Below are positions 35,393 to 46,628 of a DNA stretch of 64,000 nucleotides, in pieces. The notes beneath the pieces were generated by a model, which saw nothing but the letters and a program-made list of their open reading frames with translations, did not search any database and was not told the DNA's origin. Made by a program: the position numbers and the translations under genes. Source of the stretch: Branchinecta lynchi (lineage: Eukaryota; Arthropoda; Branchiopoda; Anostraca; Branchinectidae); contig JAKZAP010000009.1 of NCBI GenBank assembly GCA_023053575.1, forward strand, positions 21,557,869 to 21,621,868, read 5' to 3'. How positions within the stretch are numbered: position 1 is the stretch's first letter; every line of letters begins with the position of its first letter.

Positions 35393-35658
35393 TGTAGCTA
35401 AATTATTTCGCATATATTAGTTCTGCGGCAGTTGCCGCAAATGACACCGCAGAAAGGACTGCAAAATTAAAAGAGACTTCATATGGAAAGCCTATAGTCT
35501 ATATTCTTTAGTAAAACTTATACGGATAATTTATTATTCCTTTGATTATACGTTTATAAATTCTTCGATTATACAAAATTGACGAACGACTAACCGAATC
35601 ACCAACAATCAAGCATCAATTTACCAATCAAGATATGCAATTAATGAATCGTACAAGC

Positions 35659-36385
35659 GTTGCGTTTTTGATCGAAGTTTTGTTCGCCGTTGGCGTACAG
35701 CCGGTTGCTTGATTTCCGTTTTCAAACGCCGTCGAAGTTCACCGTTTGCTTAATTAGTGTTTTTACGACTCCGGCGATCCTTTCCCGGTTGACGTTTCTT
35801 CACCGTTTCAAGGAAACATCGGACCTGCTAGCGCACGAAGTTCGACGGTCAGAGCAAAGACAGTAAAAGTGGGAAAGACCGGAAACTTCCGTAAGCCCCT
35901 TGAGTCACAACAATCAGCGCCATCTAGCGGGTGTTCTTCCGTTAAAAAATCGCTCTGTTGATAATTTCTTCCGTCGCTTTCCACAGAATCATCATCAAAG
36001 CACGTTTTGTTTATAATGAGCATTCTCTCTCCATTCAGATTTTCTATTTAATTGGAATAAAAAACAAGTAGGAAAAGAATAAATCGCTTTTTATGGAAAA
36101 AAACGTTGAATTCACGATTTCGAATCAGTTAATGTTGACAGACATTGCCTACTCACGCCCTCTTGCTTTTACTATATGAATCATCTACCGCTGGAAATTG
36201 GACAAAGTCCAGAACGCTAGGTAGCGTTCCAATCGATTTTCCGGGACCAGATTTTAGCGAAGTCAGGTCTTTACCACTATTATTGTCTTTGGGTCAGAGT
36301 TTGAAGGACAAAGAAACTGTTACCGGCGACCAAAACGGTATTGAAACAGAGATCTTTCATTTCAAACCTCTATCAAAAACGCAAC
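35659..36385. mobile_element. TIR element GTTGCGTTTTTGATCGAAG
   Basis: The left end GTTGCGTTTTTGATCGAAGTT is mirrored by …TATCAAAAACGCAAC at the right. A shorter relative occupies about 38455-38712. No coding region recognised. Confidence 0.65.
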
Positions 36386-36961
36386 TTATCTTTCGTGTAA
36401 GTGTAATGTTTCGTATCGACATGACAGCATTCTTCGGCGCTGGAAGTACTATTTTTTTTAAAGGACACCTGAACAATGAACCCATACTTGAACACCATGG
36501 ATAATGCATTTACAGACATGAACACGGAGAGCATTCTTCTTCTGAGCGTGAGGTTTTCAAAATAGGGATGATTGTTTCCGGAGGCTTGCACATGCAGACT
36601 CCAAGACAAAAAGCGCAATTCATTCAAATCTTGTATGGCGCTGGCCTGATCGTATTGGAACTTCTTCTAGATATACGTTTGGGCTTATCTGGTTAAAAAA
36701 TATTCCAGAAGAAGGGTTGATTGGAGACATTTGTTCATTTTTAAAATTGCTCGGTACTGAAATAAGGACAGGTTGCGAAATGGAGCAAAAATCATAGCTT
36801 GGAAACGGTAATTCGTATTTCGATTGGGTTTTCTGCAGGCAATGTTAACGGACGTCATACAGATAGGGATGATACTTGGTACTCTTCATTCAGGTGTCCT
36901 TTAAAGAACCCACCGGATCTTAAAATCTTTCTTGATTTCACCACCCTTATCAGCAGGTATA
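36386..36961. other. paralogous segment, continued
   Basis: Blocks at 36395-36440 and 36915-36960 match 4540-4670. The middle has no match that I can see and no gene. Confidence 0.5.
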
Positions 36962-37131
36962 CACTGTAAAAAGTTTCTCCGAGTAAGGATTAAAGTTAAC
37001 CGCAGTATTCGCTTCTGGGATTAATCTTATCTCTACAGGGATAACATTAATCCAAATTAGAGATAATCTTATCTGAGTAGAGACAAGATTAATCCCAGTA
37101 GCAAATACTGAAAGATTTTTTTTTTACAGTG
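36962..37131. mobile_element. CACTGTAAAAA MITE, copy 2, with empty site
   Basis: Flanked by TA at 36960-36961 and 37132-37133. The paralog near 4670 reads AGGTGTAGACGG with a single TA, confirming a TA target duplication. Confidence 0.9.
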
Positions 37132-37213
37132 TAAACGGAAAACTACAACCTAGGATCTGCTACTTATTTTAAACACAGAACCCGAAAATATCGATACAAA
37201 ATTCAGGTAACAT

Positions 37214-38300
37214 AAGGCGTATTCTCGCCGTCCCCCGAGGACTCCACTTGAGGAGTCCCCGCGTTTTTGTTTGTCCCGGGGACTCACTCCCCGTATTCTC
37301 GCGAGTCCCCACGGACGGGGAATGCTCCTATTATCATCACCATCATCAAAAAGGACTCCCTTTCAGATTCGGAGGGGAATCAATTTTTGCTGGTGTTGGT
37401 GTAATGTAAAATTAATGAAAAAGAATCAGAAAAACCAAAACCAAAAATAAAGTGGATACAGACTAATTTCGTCAAGTGCATATTTCTTTTTCGAACAAAA
37501 TCCATTTTAGAAGCATTCCCCGTGTTCTCGTTGTTTCCCTAGGCGGAGTCCGCGTGGAGTGACTCCTGTTATGGAGACATCCCATAGCACTTTGCTCTGC
37601 AATAGTCCTCCTAGTTATTCCCTCCATCTATCGCCTACTTTTCTCTATATCTCTTCGGTTTCCATCACCATCATTAATTTCCCGGCACCGTGACAATAGA
37701 TCACTCGGTCTTTATCCTAGCTTCAGTTAGCTGCTCGCTAATCCGAGGTCAGGCTTTGATCCATTTCATTCTAAGTATTTTGGCTGCGTAATGAATCGGC
37801 AGCCAAAAGTAGTTCTCTTTCATCCTTGGTCGGAGCAAGACCTCAGTTACGCTATATTATAATTTATGGTAAGGACCAGTTTATATATTTAGTTAGGGAC
37901 CCCTTTAGTGCTGTATTATATGTTCTTGTACACGATTTACATGAGATAAATTAACTATAGACGTTATGGTCCATCTCGGCTAGTAGGCCTCGGGCTTGAC
38001 TGGATATGTGAATTCCAGCTTCGCTAGGATGTGTGAACCAGCTTGATTAGGGATTTCTGGATTGACTGCGGCTGAGCTATAGAATTCCCTGAGACTTTCC
38101 CTTGTCTCCTTTGTACGGTTTCCTGACTGGTCCTGGGGCTAGTGGGCACCTACGGTGTCAGAATGTCTTCAGCCCACACCCCAGGAGCCTTATCTTCATT
38201 AAACCTCGCCTCCACTCGTCCATCCTCTTAACACTCCCTCTATTCTCGCCGTTCCCTTCGATTCCATGATGAGTCCTCGGGGAACGGCGAGAATACGCTT
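37214..38300. mobile_element. TIR element AAGGCGTATTCTCGCCG, long copy
   Basis: The ends AAGGCGTATTCTCGCCGTC and GGAACGGCGAGAATACGCTT are imperfect inverted repeats with CCCCGAGGACTC boxes inside. The paralog at about 4740-4755 lacks the insertion. AT appears on both sides. About 1.09 kb with no transposase frame. A 410-bp relative is at 42612-43021. Confidence 0.8.
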
Positions 38301-38910
38301 ATAGAACGAAAGACTAACGATCAAACGCTTTCGCCATAGTCTGGTATAACATCCCCAAGGTGCAAGATTAAGACCCATTTACAACAGGTTTTTAGCAAAT
38401 ACGTAGTACCAGGTAGTTCTGAAAATGGCTCTGAGACCAAGGCTGCACCGGGTTTCTGCCGTTCGCAAATGATACTAGATCCGTTTTTGATCAAAGTTTT
38501 GTTCGCCGTTACCGGTTGCTTAATTTCCGTTTCCAAACGCCGTCGAAGTTCACCATTTGCTAATTAGTGTTTTGACAACTCCTGCGATCATTGCCCTGTC
38601 AATGTTTTTTCGACGATTCAAGCAAACTTCAACGGTCAAAGTCTGAAGGACAAACAAACTGTAACTGGCGACCAAAAACGGTAGTTAAACTTCAAACTTT
38701 GATCGAAAACGCAACAACTGATGCCAGTTTCGGGTACAAGCTAGCCTCGGACCCAAGCTGAAATCTTTTGAAAAACTTTTTGATGGTACTAGCTTGCTTT
38801 GGAGAATATTGAGGAACGTCCTGATTGGCTAGTGCTGAACCGCGTCAGACCGAAGAGCAATGAACTAATTCACTTTCGATTTTCGAGACAGCAAAGCGTG
38901 GATGTCGTTT
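38301..38910. repeat. paralogous segment end and a short TIR-element relative
   Basis: 38301-38345 completes the match to 4755-4805. 38455-38712 is the shorter copy of the element at 35659-36385. Confidence 0.6.
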
Positions 38911-39260
38911 TAAGCTACGTTTACACGGAGGGTATTTACCCGTACTCCGCGGTTATTTTTCTCCGCAACAGCAACAAATCCCCGGGTATTTTCGACTTCA
39001 ATTTCGCGAGCTTTTTGCCTGGGTATTTGTTTGTCGAAGGGTATTCTTTGACGTCAGCAAAACAAAATAAGATTTTCGAGCAATAATTTTGATGATGTCC
39101 ATATAAGAAGTGATCCAAATTGATACATGTTGGTAGAGAGATATCCTAATATTTATATCCTTGGAATCTATTGCCACGACGTACTCTCCCTTGAAAAATA
39201 CGTGTGAACCGTGTGAACACTTTCCCCTCTCGCCTCCGGGGAAAAATACCCGCCGTGTAA
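38911..39260. mobile_element. foldback MITE with TTTACACGG ends
   Basis: Left ACGTTTACACGGAGGGTATTT and right AAATACCCGCCGTGTAA are inverted. The right end abuts the next MITE. Confidence 0.6.
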
Positions 39261-39261
39261 A

Positions 39262-39801
39262 GCATTGTCCTAATAGGTGTAATAACGTGTATTACCGCGT
39301 ATAAGACTTATTACAGATTCCTCTTTTCCTCGGAGCGCGCTGTAATAAGGTGAATAAGGAGAATAGACTAGCGTTCTATTCTGGCTTATGCAGGGCCAAT
39401 CAGATCACTTGGTTGGTTCCGCCAGCGGGCCGAGGAGAGGCGCAGCGTCGTCAGGGTTGCCAAAGAAAGCAGTTCTACTTTGTTGGAAGCTAAAGAAACA
39501 GCTTTTCTTAACAAAAACAGGTTTTTATTCTATTACGACGGCTTTTCGTCAGTTCGAGGATCAATGATGTCCATCCGTTATTTTAATAGCTTTTTTACAG
39601 TATAGTTTGCGTTATATTGTACTCGTGTACTTCAAGTAGTACCAAGAACCTTTTCGGATATTTTTAGAGCTCGAAAAATTGTATTACCTTGGCAACACCG
39701 GAAACCGCATTGATAAGAACCTCTTGGGTTGTATTTGAACAGGTGTGTTGTAGACATCACGTATAGCGCTATTCACCTTATTACGCCTATTAGGACAATG
39801 C
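39262..39801. mobile_element. GCATTGTCCTAATAGG MITE, copy 1
   Basis: TIR GCATTGTCCTAATAGGTGTAATA with flanks TAAA and TTAA. The inverted copy 41714-42208 has flanks TTAA and TTTA. One base change in each would restore a TTAA duplication, a piggyBac-like target (inference). A partial copy is at 42360-42450. Confidence 0.7.
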
Positions 39802-39874
39802 TTAAATGATCCTTTATCTATTGGGCTTGGTTCGAAACTAGCCAATCAGAATATTCCTGAAAGTAAAAACCCGG

Positions 39875-40243
39875 TTAAACACCGGTTTCGAAATTTTCGA
39901 ATTCTCGCGCGAAACACTGGGCAAAGCTTGCCGCCACTTCCTCTGTAGCTATGCCAAACTTGAGGAGCGATTTCTCAAAACTGTTTTTGATCAACTCGGG
40001 CACAGACGCACGGATATCCGACAGGACGAATTCCACAAACTCAGTCTCTAGCAAATGTCCACACATTCCTGTCGCATTCTCAACTAGTCTGGATTTCAAA
40101 TACATGGCGAAATTGGGCTCGAAGATCTGGAAGGGCGTTGGCAGGTTGTTTTGTACTTGGGTAGCTCTGATTGGTGTATCCGGTATGAAGACACCAGTGC
40201 AGATTGGCTCAGCCAAGGTGCAAGTCTCTTCAGCAGCAGAAAT
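39875..40243 (-). CDS. gene II terminal exon (C)
   Basis: A 123-codon terminal exon. The acceptor is …TTTTTAATAG at 40245-40244 and the exon enters in phase 0. It starts ISAAEETC and ends FENFETGV then TAA at 39877-39875. It is paralogous to gene I exon C'. The C-terminal half (for example SLLKFGIATEEVAASFAQCF) is identical over long runs, while residues 10-30 diverge. The intron upstream (to 44882) is about 4.6 kb and filled by MITEs. Confidence 0.75.
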   Translation of the reverse strand: MSAAEETCTLAEPICTGVFIPDTPIRATQVQNNLPTPFQIFEPNFAMYLKSRLVENATGMCGHLLETEFVEFVLSDIRASVPELIKNSFEKSLLKFGIATEEVAASFAQCFAREFENFETGV

Positions 40244-40245
40244 CT

Positions 40246-41713
40246 ATTAAAAACAAAGGTTTTAAAGAAGATTGTTGTGGCTCAAGAGGGCCCCATCCAG
40301 TTTCGTTTATCATTTCCAACAATGGTGTACATGCGCCATCTAGGCAATAAGTTTAGTTTATTGCCTACAGATGGCGTATGCCTCTAATCGTCTTTGATGA
40401 TATTATTTGATAGTCGGATGATGCCGATCTGCCATTAGCATCATGACATCGTTCAGGGAAGTGAGTCATCAACTTACCATCTTGTTGATACAAGCCACAA
40501 GGACACTTTCGTAAATCGTAGCTGAGTATAAGTTTGTTTTATTGAGAGAGAAGAGAAGAGTGCGTCTGAGCCCTAGGCTATCTATGACATCCCTACCCCT
40601 CGTTTTGTTGATTGGTTTAATAGGGTTGTAATAGGGTCACTGGGACCACAAGGTACCAGTGACCCTATTCAAGACCTAGCCTTAAGCACCACCCTCGAAA
40701 CCACATCAAAGATGTTGGAATACCTTGTCGCCTGGTCAAAGCGAGCAGCAAAATCTTTCCAAAATTAATTCCGGCAGACAGTATGAAAGTAAATAAAAAA
40801 TTTCAAAAACTGAAAAATCAATGAAACTACTGAAAATCATTCCGGCCAGATAAGAAACAGGCAGGGTCCACTTAGTCCTGAACGACTCTCTCCCCCAGAA
40901 ATGACTGGGTATACTAGTCACTTTCGCTACTAGTTCCCATACTTTTTAGGGATAATAATAATAATAAGTGTATTTAAAAACCCAAGGGGAAGGGGGGGGG
41001 GGCTTTATGAGCTTATGGGGGATATCCGTAAGGTGGCTAGATTCCTTCGCGTTGATTTGGCCCATAGAGGGCGATTCTTGTAGTTTCTTGTGTTTCCTTT
41101 TTATTTTGTTGCCATGACCCCATGGTTTTTTTTGGGGGCAATAAATTCATTTATTCTTTGAGCCCAAGCTGACTTTGAGACATTTATTCAAACAATGTTT
41201 ACAACGGATACGTCAGCTATGATTCTTCATCAGCGATATTTCGGCCCTTCTTGGCAAGGGTCCTCGTCAAAACTGAAAAAACTAGTCCTGAGATTTAATT
41301 TTTGACACGGACGCTGTTTTTGCTGCACGATTGAGGCGATGACAGGAAATTGTACTTTCTGCATTTTGGTCAACTTCTTTTTTTTTTTATTTATAAGGGG
41401 CTGAAAACTTAAATATTATTTTATTAATGACCTCGTTCTACGTTTCTATTATGAATACTCGCCTGTATCTATTACTTTGAATAACTACTTCACGGAAAAA
41501 CTAGTGCTGACATTTAATTTTTGACACGGCTGGTCTTTTTGCTGCACGATTGGGGTCGTTTGCTGCACGATTCGTCGCCCTCGTAAACATTCGTCGCCTC
41601 GTAAACATTGTTTGAATAAATTTATAACAAAACAATGACACATTGCAAAAGAAAATAACAACAATATTTTCCTACGGCTATGAATCCTCACTACGAAGCT
41701 TAGTCGCTCTTAA
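40246..41713. other. intron 2 of gene II, left part
   Basis: Holds a mirrored CGCCATCTAGGCAATAAG motif (about 40332-40380), a G-run at about 40990, a fragment of the foldback/hammerhead-like family at 41148-41275, and a short repeat of TTTTTGCTGCACGATTG at 41320 and 41538. No exon recognised. Confidence 0.45.
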
Positions 41714-42208
41714 GCATTGTCCTAATAGGTGTAATAAGCTGAATAACGCTATACACGATGTTTACCTCTTAATACACACGCCCGTTCAAATAAGAACCCG
41801 AGAGGTTCTTTTGAGTTTCTAAAGATCAGAAAAGTGTTCTTAGTGTTACTTAAATTACACCAGTACAATTTGAAACCCAATATATTGTAAATATCAATAA
41901 AATCGACGGATGGACAGCACTGATCCTCGAACTAGCAGTAAGCAGTCGCAACAGAACAAAACTTGTTATTTTTTTTATAAAAGTTGTTTCAGCTTCCAAC
42001 AAAGTAGAACTTTAGTGCTTCCCGTGGCAAGCCTGACGGCGCTGCTCCTTGCCTCGCCCGCTGGTGGACCCAACCAAGCGATCTGATTGGCCCTGCATAA
42101 GCCAGAATAGAACGTCAGTCTATTCTCCTTATTCACCTTATTACAGCGAGGAAAAGAGGAATCTGCAATAAGTCTTATACACCGTAATACACCTTATTAG
42201 GACAATGC
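41714..42208. mobile_element. GCATTGTCCTAATAGG MITE, copy 2 (inverted)
   Basis: Same ends as 39262-39801. The GAGGAAAAGAGGAATCTG box lies near the right end here and near the left end there, so the two copies are in opposite orientation. Confidence 0.75.
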
Positions 42209-42611
42209 TTTAGCTTCAGCGCTCCGTCGATATATTCGCACACCTTTGTTATGACCCTTTCCGAACTGGCTATTCAGGATATGAAGATTTGTTCCAAGAA
42301 ATAGCTGAATAAACCCATTTAGACGCTATTTATACGAAATAGAACATTGGTCCCCAAATGCATTGTTCAAATAGGTGTAATAAGGTATAAAACCGCGCAT
42401 ACAGATTCCTCTTTTTCTCGGGCGCGCTGTAATAAGCTGAATAAGGAGAACCGGAGCGGCACGATATTTTTACGAAAACAGAAAAATGCGTTCCAGCCTT
42501 GACGCCAAGAGGTCAGGATTCGTGACGTTATGCGTAGTTACCACGGTAAGTAGTGTGGAACAAGCTCTGAGTTGAATGCAAGCTGGCCCGGACACTGAAA
42601 TCCAGGACACC

Positions 42612-43021
42612 TAAGGCGTATTCTCACCGTTCCCCGAGGACCCCTCGGGGAATCGAAGGGAAAGGCAAGAATAGAGGGAGTTACTCTACATGGACTCTAA
42701 CTAGGAAAACAACGAGAACGCGGGGAATGCTTCTAAAATCAATTTTGTTGAAAAAAAAAAATTTGCAGTTGGCGAAATTAGTCTGGATCCACTTTATTTT
42801 TGGTTTTGTTTATTCTGACCCTTTTAATTAATTTTACACTGCACCAACACCAGCAAAAATTTGATTTCCCTCCGAATCTGAAAGGGAGTCCTTTTTGATG
42901 ATGGTGATAATTGGAGCATTCCCCGTCCGCGGGTCCTGGACTCGCGAGAATACGGGGAGTGAGTTCCCGGGACAAACAAAAACTCGCGCCCTCGTGGAAC
43001 GGCGAGAATACGACTCTAGGC
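42612..43021. mobile_element. TIR element AAGGCGTATTCTC, short copy
   Basis: Ends AAGGCGTATTCTCACCGTTCC and GGAACGGCGAGAATACG. Internally deleted relative of 37214-38300. Preceded at about 42450-42572 by a partial Harbinger-type MITE. Confidence 0.7.
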
Positions 43022-44589
43022 AGTTAAGGTTTTTTCTGGTAACTGCAAAAGTGAAACTTTTTTTTTTTACGTATTATTTAAACAGGCTTAGAACTTTAGC
43101 CCCTTACGAGATTAAGGCTTCTAGACACCTGCCTGGTTCGGTATTTATATTGAACCTGTGGGTGTTGTCGTTTGTTTTATGTAGCGTTCCGGTGATGTTT
43201 TTACAAGTTACGATGATGAGATCGGAGGGGCGAGCGCCGTATTCTGGTAGTTAACAACGCAAACATACATGATCACTCTTACGGGAGTTCCTGCAGAACC
43301 GATACTTATTATCACTTGATGCTCGCGACCATCACAAGTAAATTTTAACGATCGGAATTGTCGTGGAACGAAAATAATAAGTGGGAGGAGCCAATTTACT
43401 TATTACGGCGGGCTCTGGCAAAAAGAATAGTAACGATCGTAACTAATAATAAGTCACTGGAACGCTACCTTAGTTTTGTCTTTCCCGCCATGGCCCATCG
43501 GGGGTTTTGGGAACACATTCGGTTCATTCACACCCAGAGCAAAATAATACTCGGGAGTAGCGCCAAGACCGATACTTTCCATGCTTCGCAGACGGCCATA
43601 CTTGTACCGCCAACAACTGCGCTTGCTTAATTTAAAGCGAGACAAACTTGCGGGTTTAGACATTTCAAATGAAGCTAAAGTGCGGCCCGTACACATCAAA
43701 GAAACAGGTGAGGTTGCATCATTTTTTTGTTGTGTTCAGAACTTCAAGTTACTGCAGCCAGCGCTGGTGCACGGCTGATTGAGTTTCAGTACGGATGTTC
43801 TCTATCACTAGTGGTGCTAGTGTCGCTGCTGCTCGAGTGTGTGTCAATTTTTTCAAGTCTTGGCTCTACTCCCTTGTGTTAATGGGAGTAGCCCCAATAC
43901 CGATGCTTTTCATGCTTCGGAGACGGGCCATACTCGCAGTACGCTTGCGGCGTTTAAAGCGAGACGAACTGGCGGAATGATAAATTTTTAGTAAAGCTAA
44001 GGTGCGGTCTGTACACATCGAGGAAACAAAGGAGGTTGTATCTTTATTTTTCTGTGTTCAAAATGTGAAGTTGTCGGAGCCAGCGCTGGTGCACGACTGA
44101 ATGAGTTTTAGTAGGAACGTCTATCGCTAGTTGTGGTATTGTGGCTACTATTCGAGTGCGTGTCACTTCTCTTGGCTCCAGTTCCTAGTGTTGTTTTGCT
44201 CTGTTCATGCCTCTATGCACACGCCAGAGCTAAATCACACTAAGGAGTAGCGCCAAGACTGGATAAAGTGAAACACACTGGAATAGGAGCGACACAAGCA
44301 CCACCAGTGATAGAGAACGTCGCTACTAAACCCAACCAGTCGTGCTACCAGCGCTGGATCCCACAACTCCATTGTCAAATATACAAAACAAAGCAAACAA
44401 ATATAGCAAATAATAGCAAACAAATATATAAAATCTCCCTGTTTCATCGGAGTCTGCAAACAGCATCTTCTCTGTAAGTAAATTTTCAAAACCACAAGTT
44501 CGTCTTGCTTTGAATGTCCTGAGTGTAGTGGGTGGAAGTACGAACAAGGCCCGTTTCCGATGCATGGAAAGCGTAGGTTCAACGTAAAA
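43022..44589. repeat. intronic repeat with ~330-bp direct duplication
   Basis: Segments near 43553-43880 and 43885-44210 are diverged direct repeats (GGGAGTAG-GCCAA-ACCGAT, then AGCCAGCGCTGGTGCACG). A related end at 44236 (GGAGTAGCGCCAAGACTGG) occurs also at 4812. The TIR-like ends are incomplete, so no class is assigned. Confidence 0.45.
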
Positions 44590-44707
44590 CAAAATCTTGC
44601 AGTATTTGCTACTGAGATTAATCTTGTTTCTAAAACGATGATCTTATCTCTAATTCGGATCAGTCTTATTTCAGTAGAGACCCAAGTAGCAAATAACTTT
44701 TGCAGTG
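44590..44707. mobile_element. CACTGTAAAAA MITE, degraded copy
   Basis: Retains AATCTTGCAGTATTTGCTACTG and the mirrored GATTAATCTT boxes; the right end is CTTTTGCAGTG. Confidence 0.65.
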
Positions 44708-44882
44708 TTATGTCGCTACTTCCAAGTGTCATTTTGCTCTGGTACATGCGAGGCGACCCTTACCTTAATTACCTTTATTTGCAATTCGGAGAAAATCAAG
44801 ACTTGGAGATCTGTTGAATGCTAAATCGTGAATGCTGAATGTTACATGCTCTTGAATGCCTTGTAACAGAGTAGAAACTTAC

Positions 44883-45040
44883 CAGCTTATCCCGGAGCTT
44901 CTGTGATATATTTCTGTTCTCGCAGAAATGAGTGATCAGTAACGACAATAAGAAGTGATCTTGGGACGCTGCAGGCCCAACGAAGTCATCGTAGTTTGCA
45001 TAAGGACCAGTAGATGTTTCAAGGTACTGCAGAATATCCC
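44883..45040 (-). CDS. gene II internal exon (B)
   Basis: A 158-nt exon between acceptor …TTTTTGTTCAG and donor CTG|GTAAGTTTC, phase 1 to 0, as in gene I exon B'. The product begins GDILQYLE, contains GPYANYDDFVGP, then a hydrophobic helix with THFCENRNIS. Length, phases and spacing of conserved residues match 12486-12646, which argues for common descent by gene duplication. Confidence 0.75.
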
Positions 45041-45987
45041 CTGAACAAAAAGTAAGATTACGACAAGCGTTCAAAATATTACAACAGCAGGAAATGACAC
45101 ATAAACTGTCTGTTGCTTGAAGCCTCAACTGTTTATTTTCGGTTCGATTCGTCCAACAACAGCCTGAAGAGGACCCTTGCCAAGAAGGGCCGAAGTTTCG
45201 CTGAAAACATCTTAGCTGATTTTTTTATTTTTTTTATCATCATTTATTTATAGAAAACATCCACTGGACAGCATGGGCTGACTTTACGGTAATGAGCAAT
45301 TTTTTATAATATATGTAGCTACTTTATTATTTCTTCGGTCGTGGTCCACCATATTTACCGTAGTAACTACGTCTGACGTCACGGCTTCTTGGCGACAGTA
45401 TTTAGCATAAACTTTGGATAAGCTTTTGACAAAATTTAATGTGGAGCCTTTTTTAGTAAGAATCGTCGCAAGCTTCCGGATTTTAACGCTGAGAGGGTGA
45501 GGCCAGCAAGAGCGGTTGCTTGACCAGTACCGAAATTACAGCCCAACGTGAACAGCCACACTCGTTACGTGAATAGCTTTGTGCCTAGTTGCTTAAAATT
45601 GTATAATAACAAGAATGAATTGTAAATGACTTTAGTGTTGTTGTTTGTTAGCTTTCGTAAATATATGGTCTTCGTATAAAGTTATTGCACGACTATCTAT
45701 TTTTATGCTATATTTATACTATTTTTAACCTCATAACTATCGCAAGTAGAAATATTTACTGATCGAGCTGTTGTCAGCTGAATTTTTATATCTGTCTCTT
45801 ATTTTATTGTATTATGTTGATATGACACGAAACCTACTAGTCGGCTTGTCCGTGTTATGGATTTCTTGAATATAATTGAATTTTGAAACTGAATTGAACT
45901 GAATTGTCATGGCTGGAACCAAGATTTGTTCTTGCTGGAACGCATTTTTCTGCGTTCGGAAAAATATCGTGTCAAGCGTTAAAGTTG
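45041..45987. other. intron 1 of gene II, left part
   Basis: Contains a plus-strand fragment of the foldback/hammerhead-like family (about 45160-45220: CTGAAGA but GAAG) and a Harbinger MITE fragment near 45355-45420. Nothing else recognised. Confidence 0.5.
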
Positions 45988-46413
45988 TTGCACCATTCTA
46001 ACTATATAGTAACTACTAACTAGTTTCTATTTTCGTTCCAACCTTGTGCAAAGTTACTACGCTGACCATTTCAACCTTATTAAAATAGGATCTATTTGCT
46101 TATCACGCTCGGGAGCGTAGTAAGCGTGGTAACTACGATCTCTGTTACGTGATTGGCCCGATTAGCCCTGTGCGGGATATTTTGCCGAAAAACAAAAATG
46201 CGTTCCAGCCTTCACGCCAAGAAGCCAGGATTCGTGATTTTATGTATAGCAACTACAGTAAGTAGGCTGGAACACGCTCTTAATCGCGCCAATCAAGCCA
46301 CAGAGATCGTAGTTACCACGCTTACTACGCTCTCTACCGTGGTAAGCAAACAATAACTACTAGTTACTACTTCGAGAAGGTTGGAACTACTGTAAGAAGG
46401 GTGGAACACGCTC
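45988..46413. mobile_element. two adjacent Harbinger-type MITE copies
   Basis: The first ends …GGAACACGCTC near 46279. A partial second copy ends …GGTGGAACACGCTC at 46413. Both carry the GTAGTTAC/TACTACGCTC boxes of the 5324-5623 family. Confidence 0.7.
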
Positions 46414-46628
46414 TTCGGGTCGAAAATTTTAAGCATTTCTCAAAACTTATCCATCCCGCACTGGAGCCTTTCGATTGCATCCACATCCTTGTTGAAGTAC
46501 GTGCAGTCTTACGTAGCTGTATCCATATGCAAGGATTGGACGCGCAGGATTCGAACCGTGTTAAAAACAAAGAAGATTACACAAGTAGGGAAATGGTTTA
46601 AGGCCCGTTTGCGCGAGACAATTGTGGG

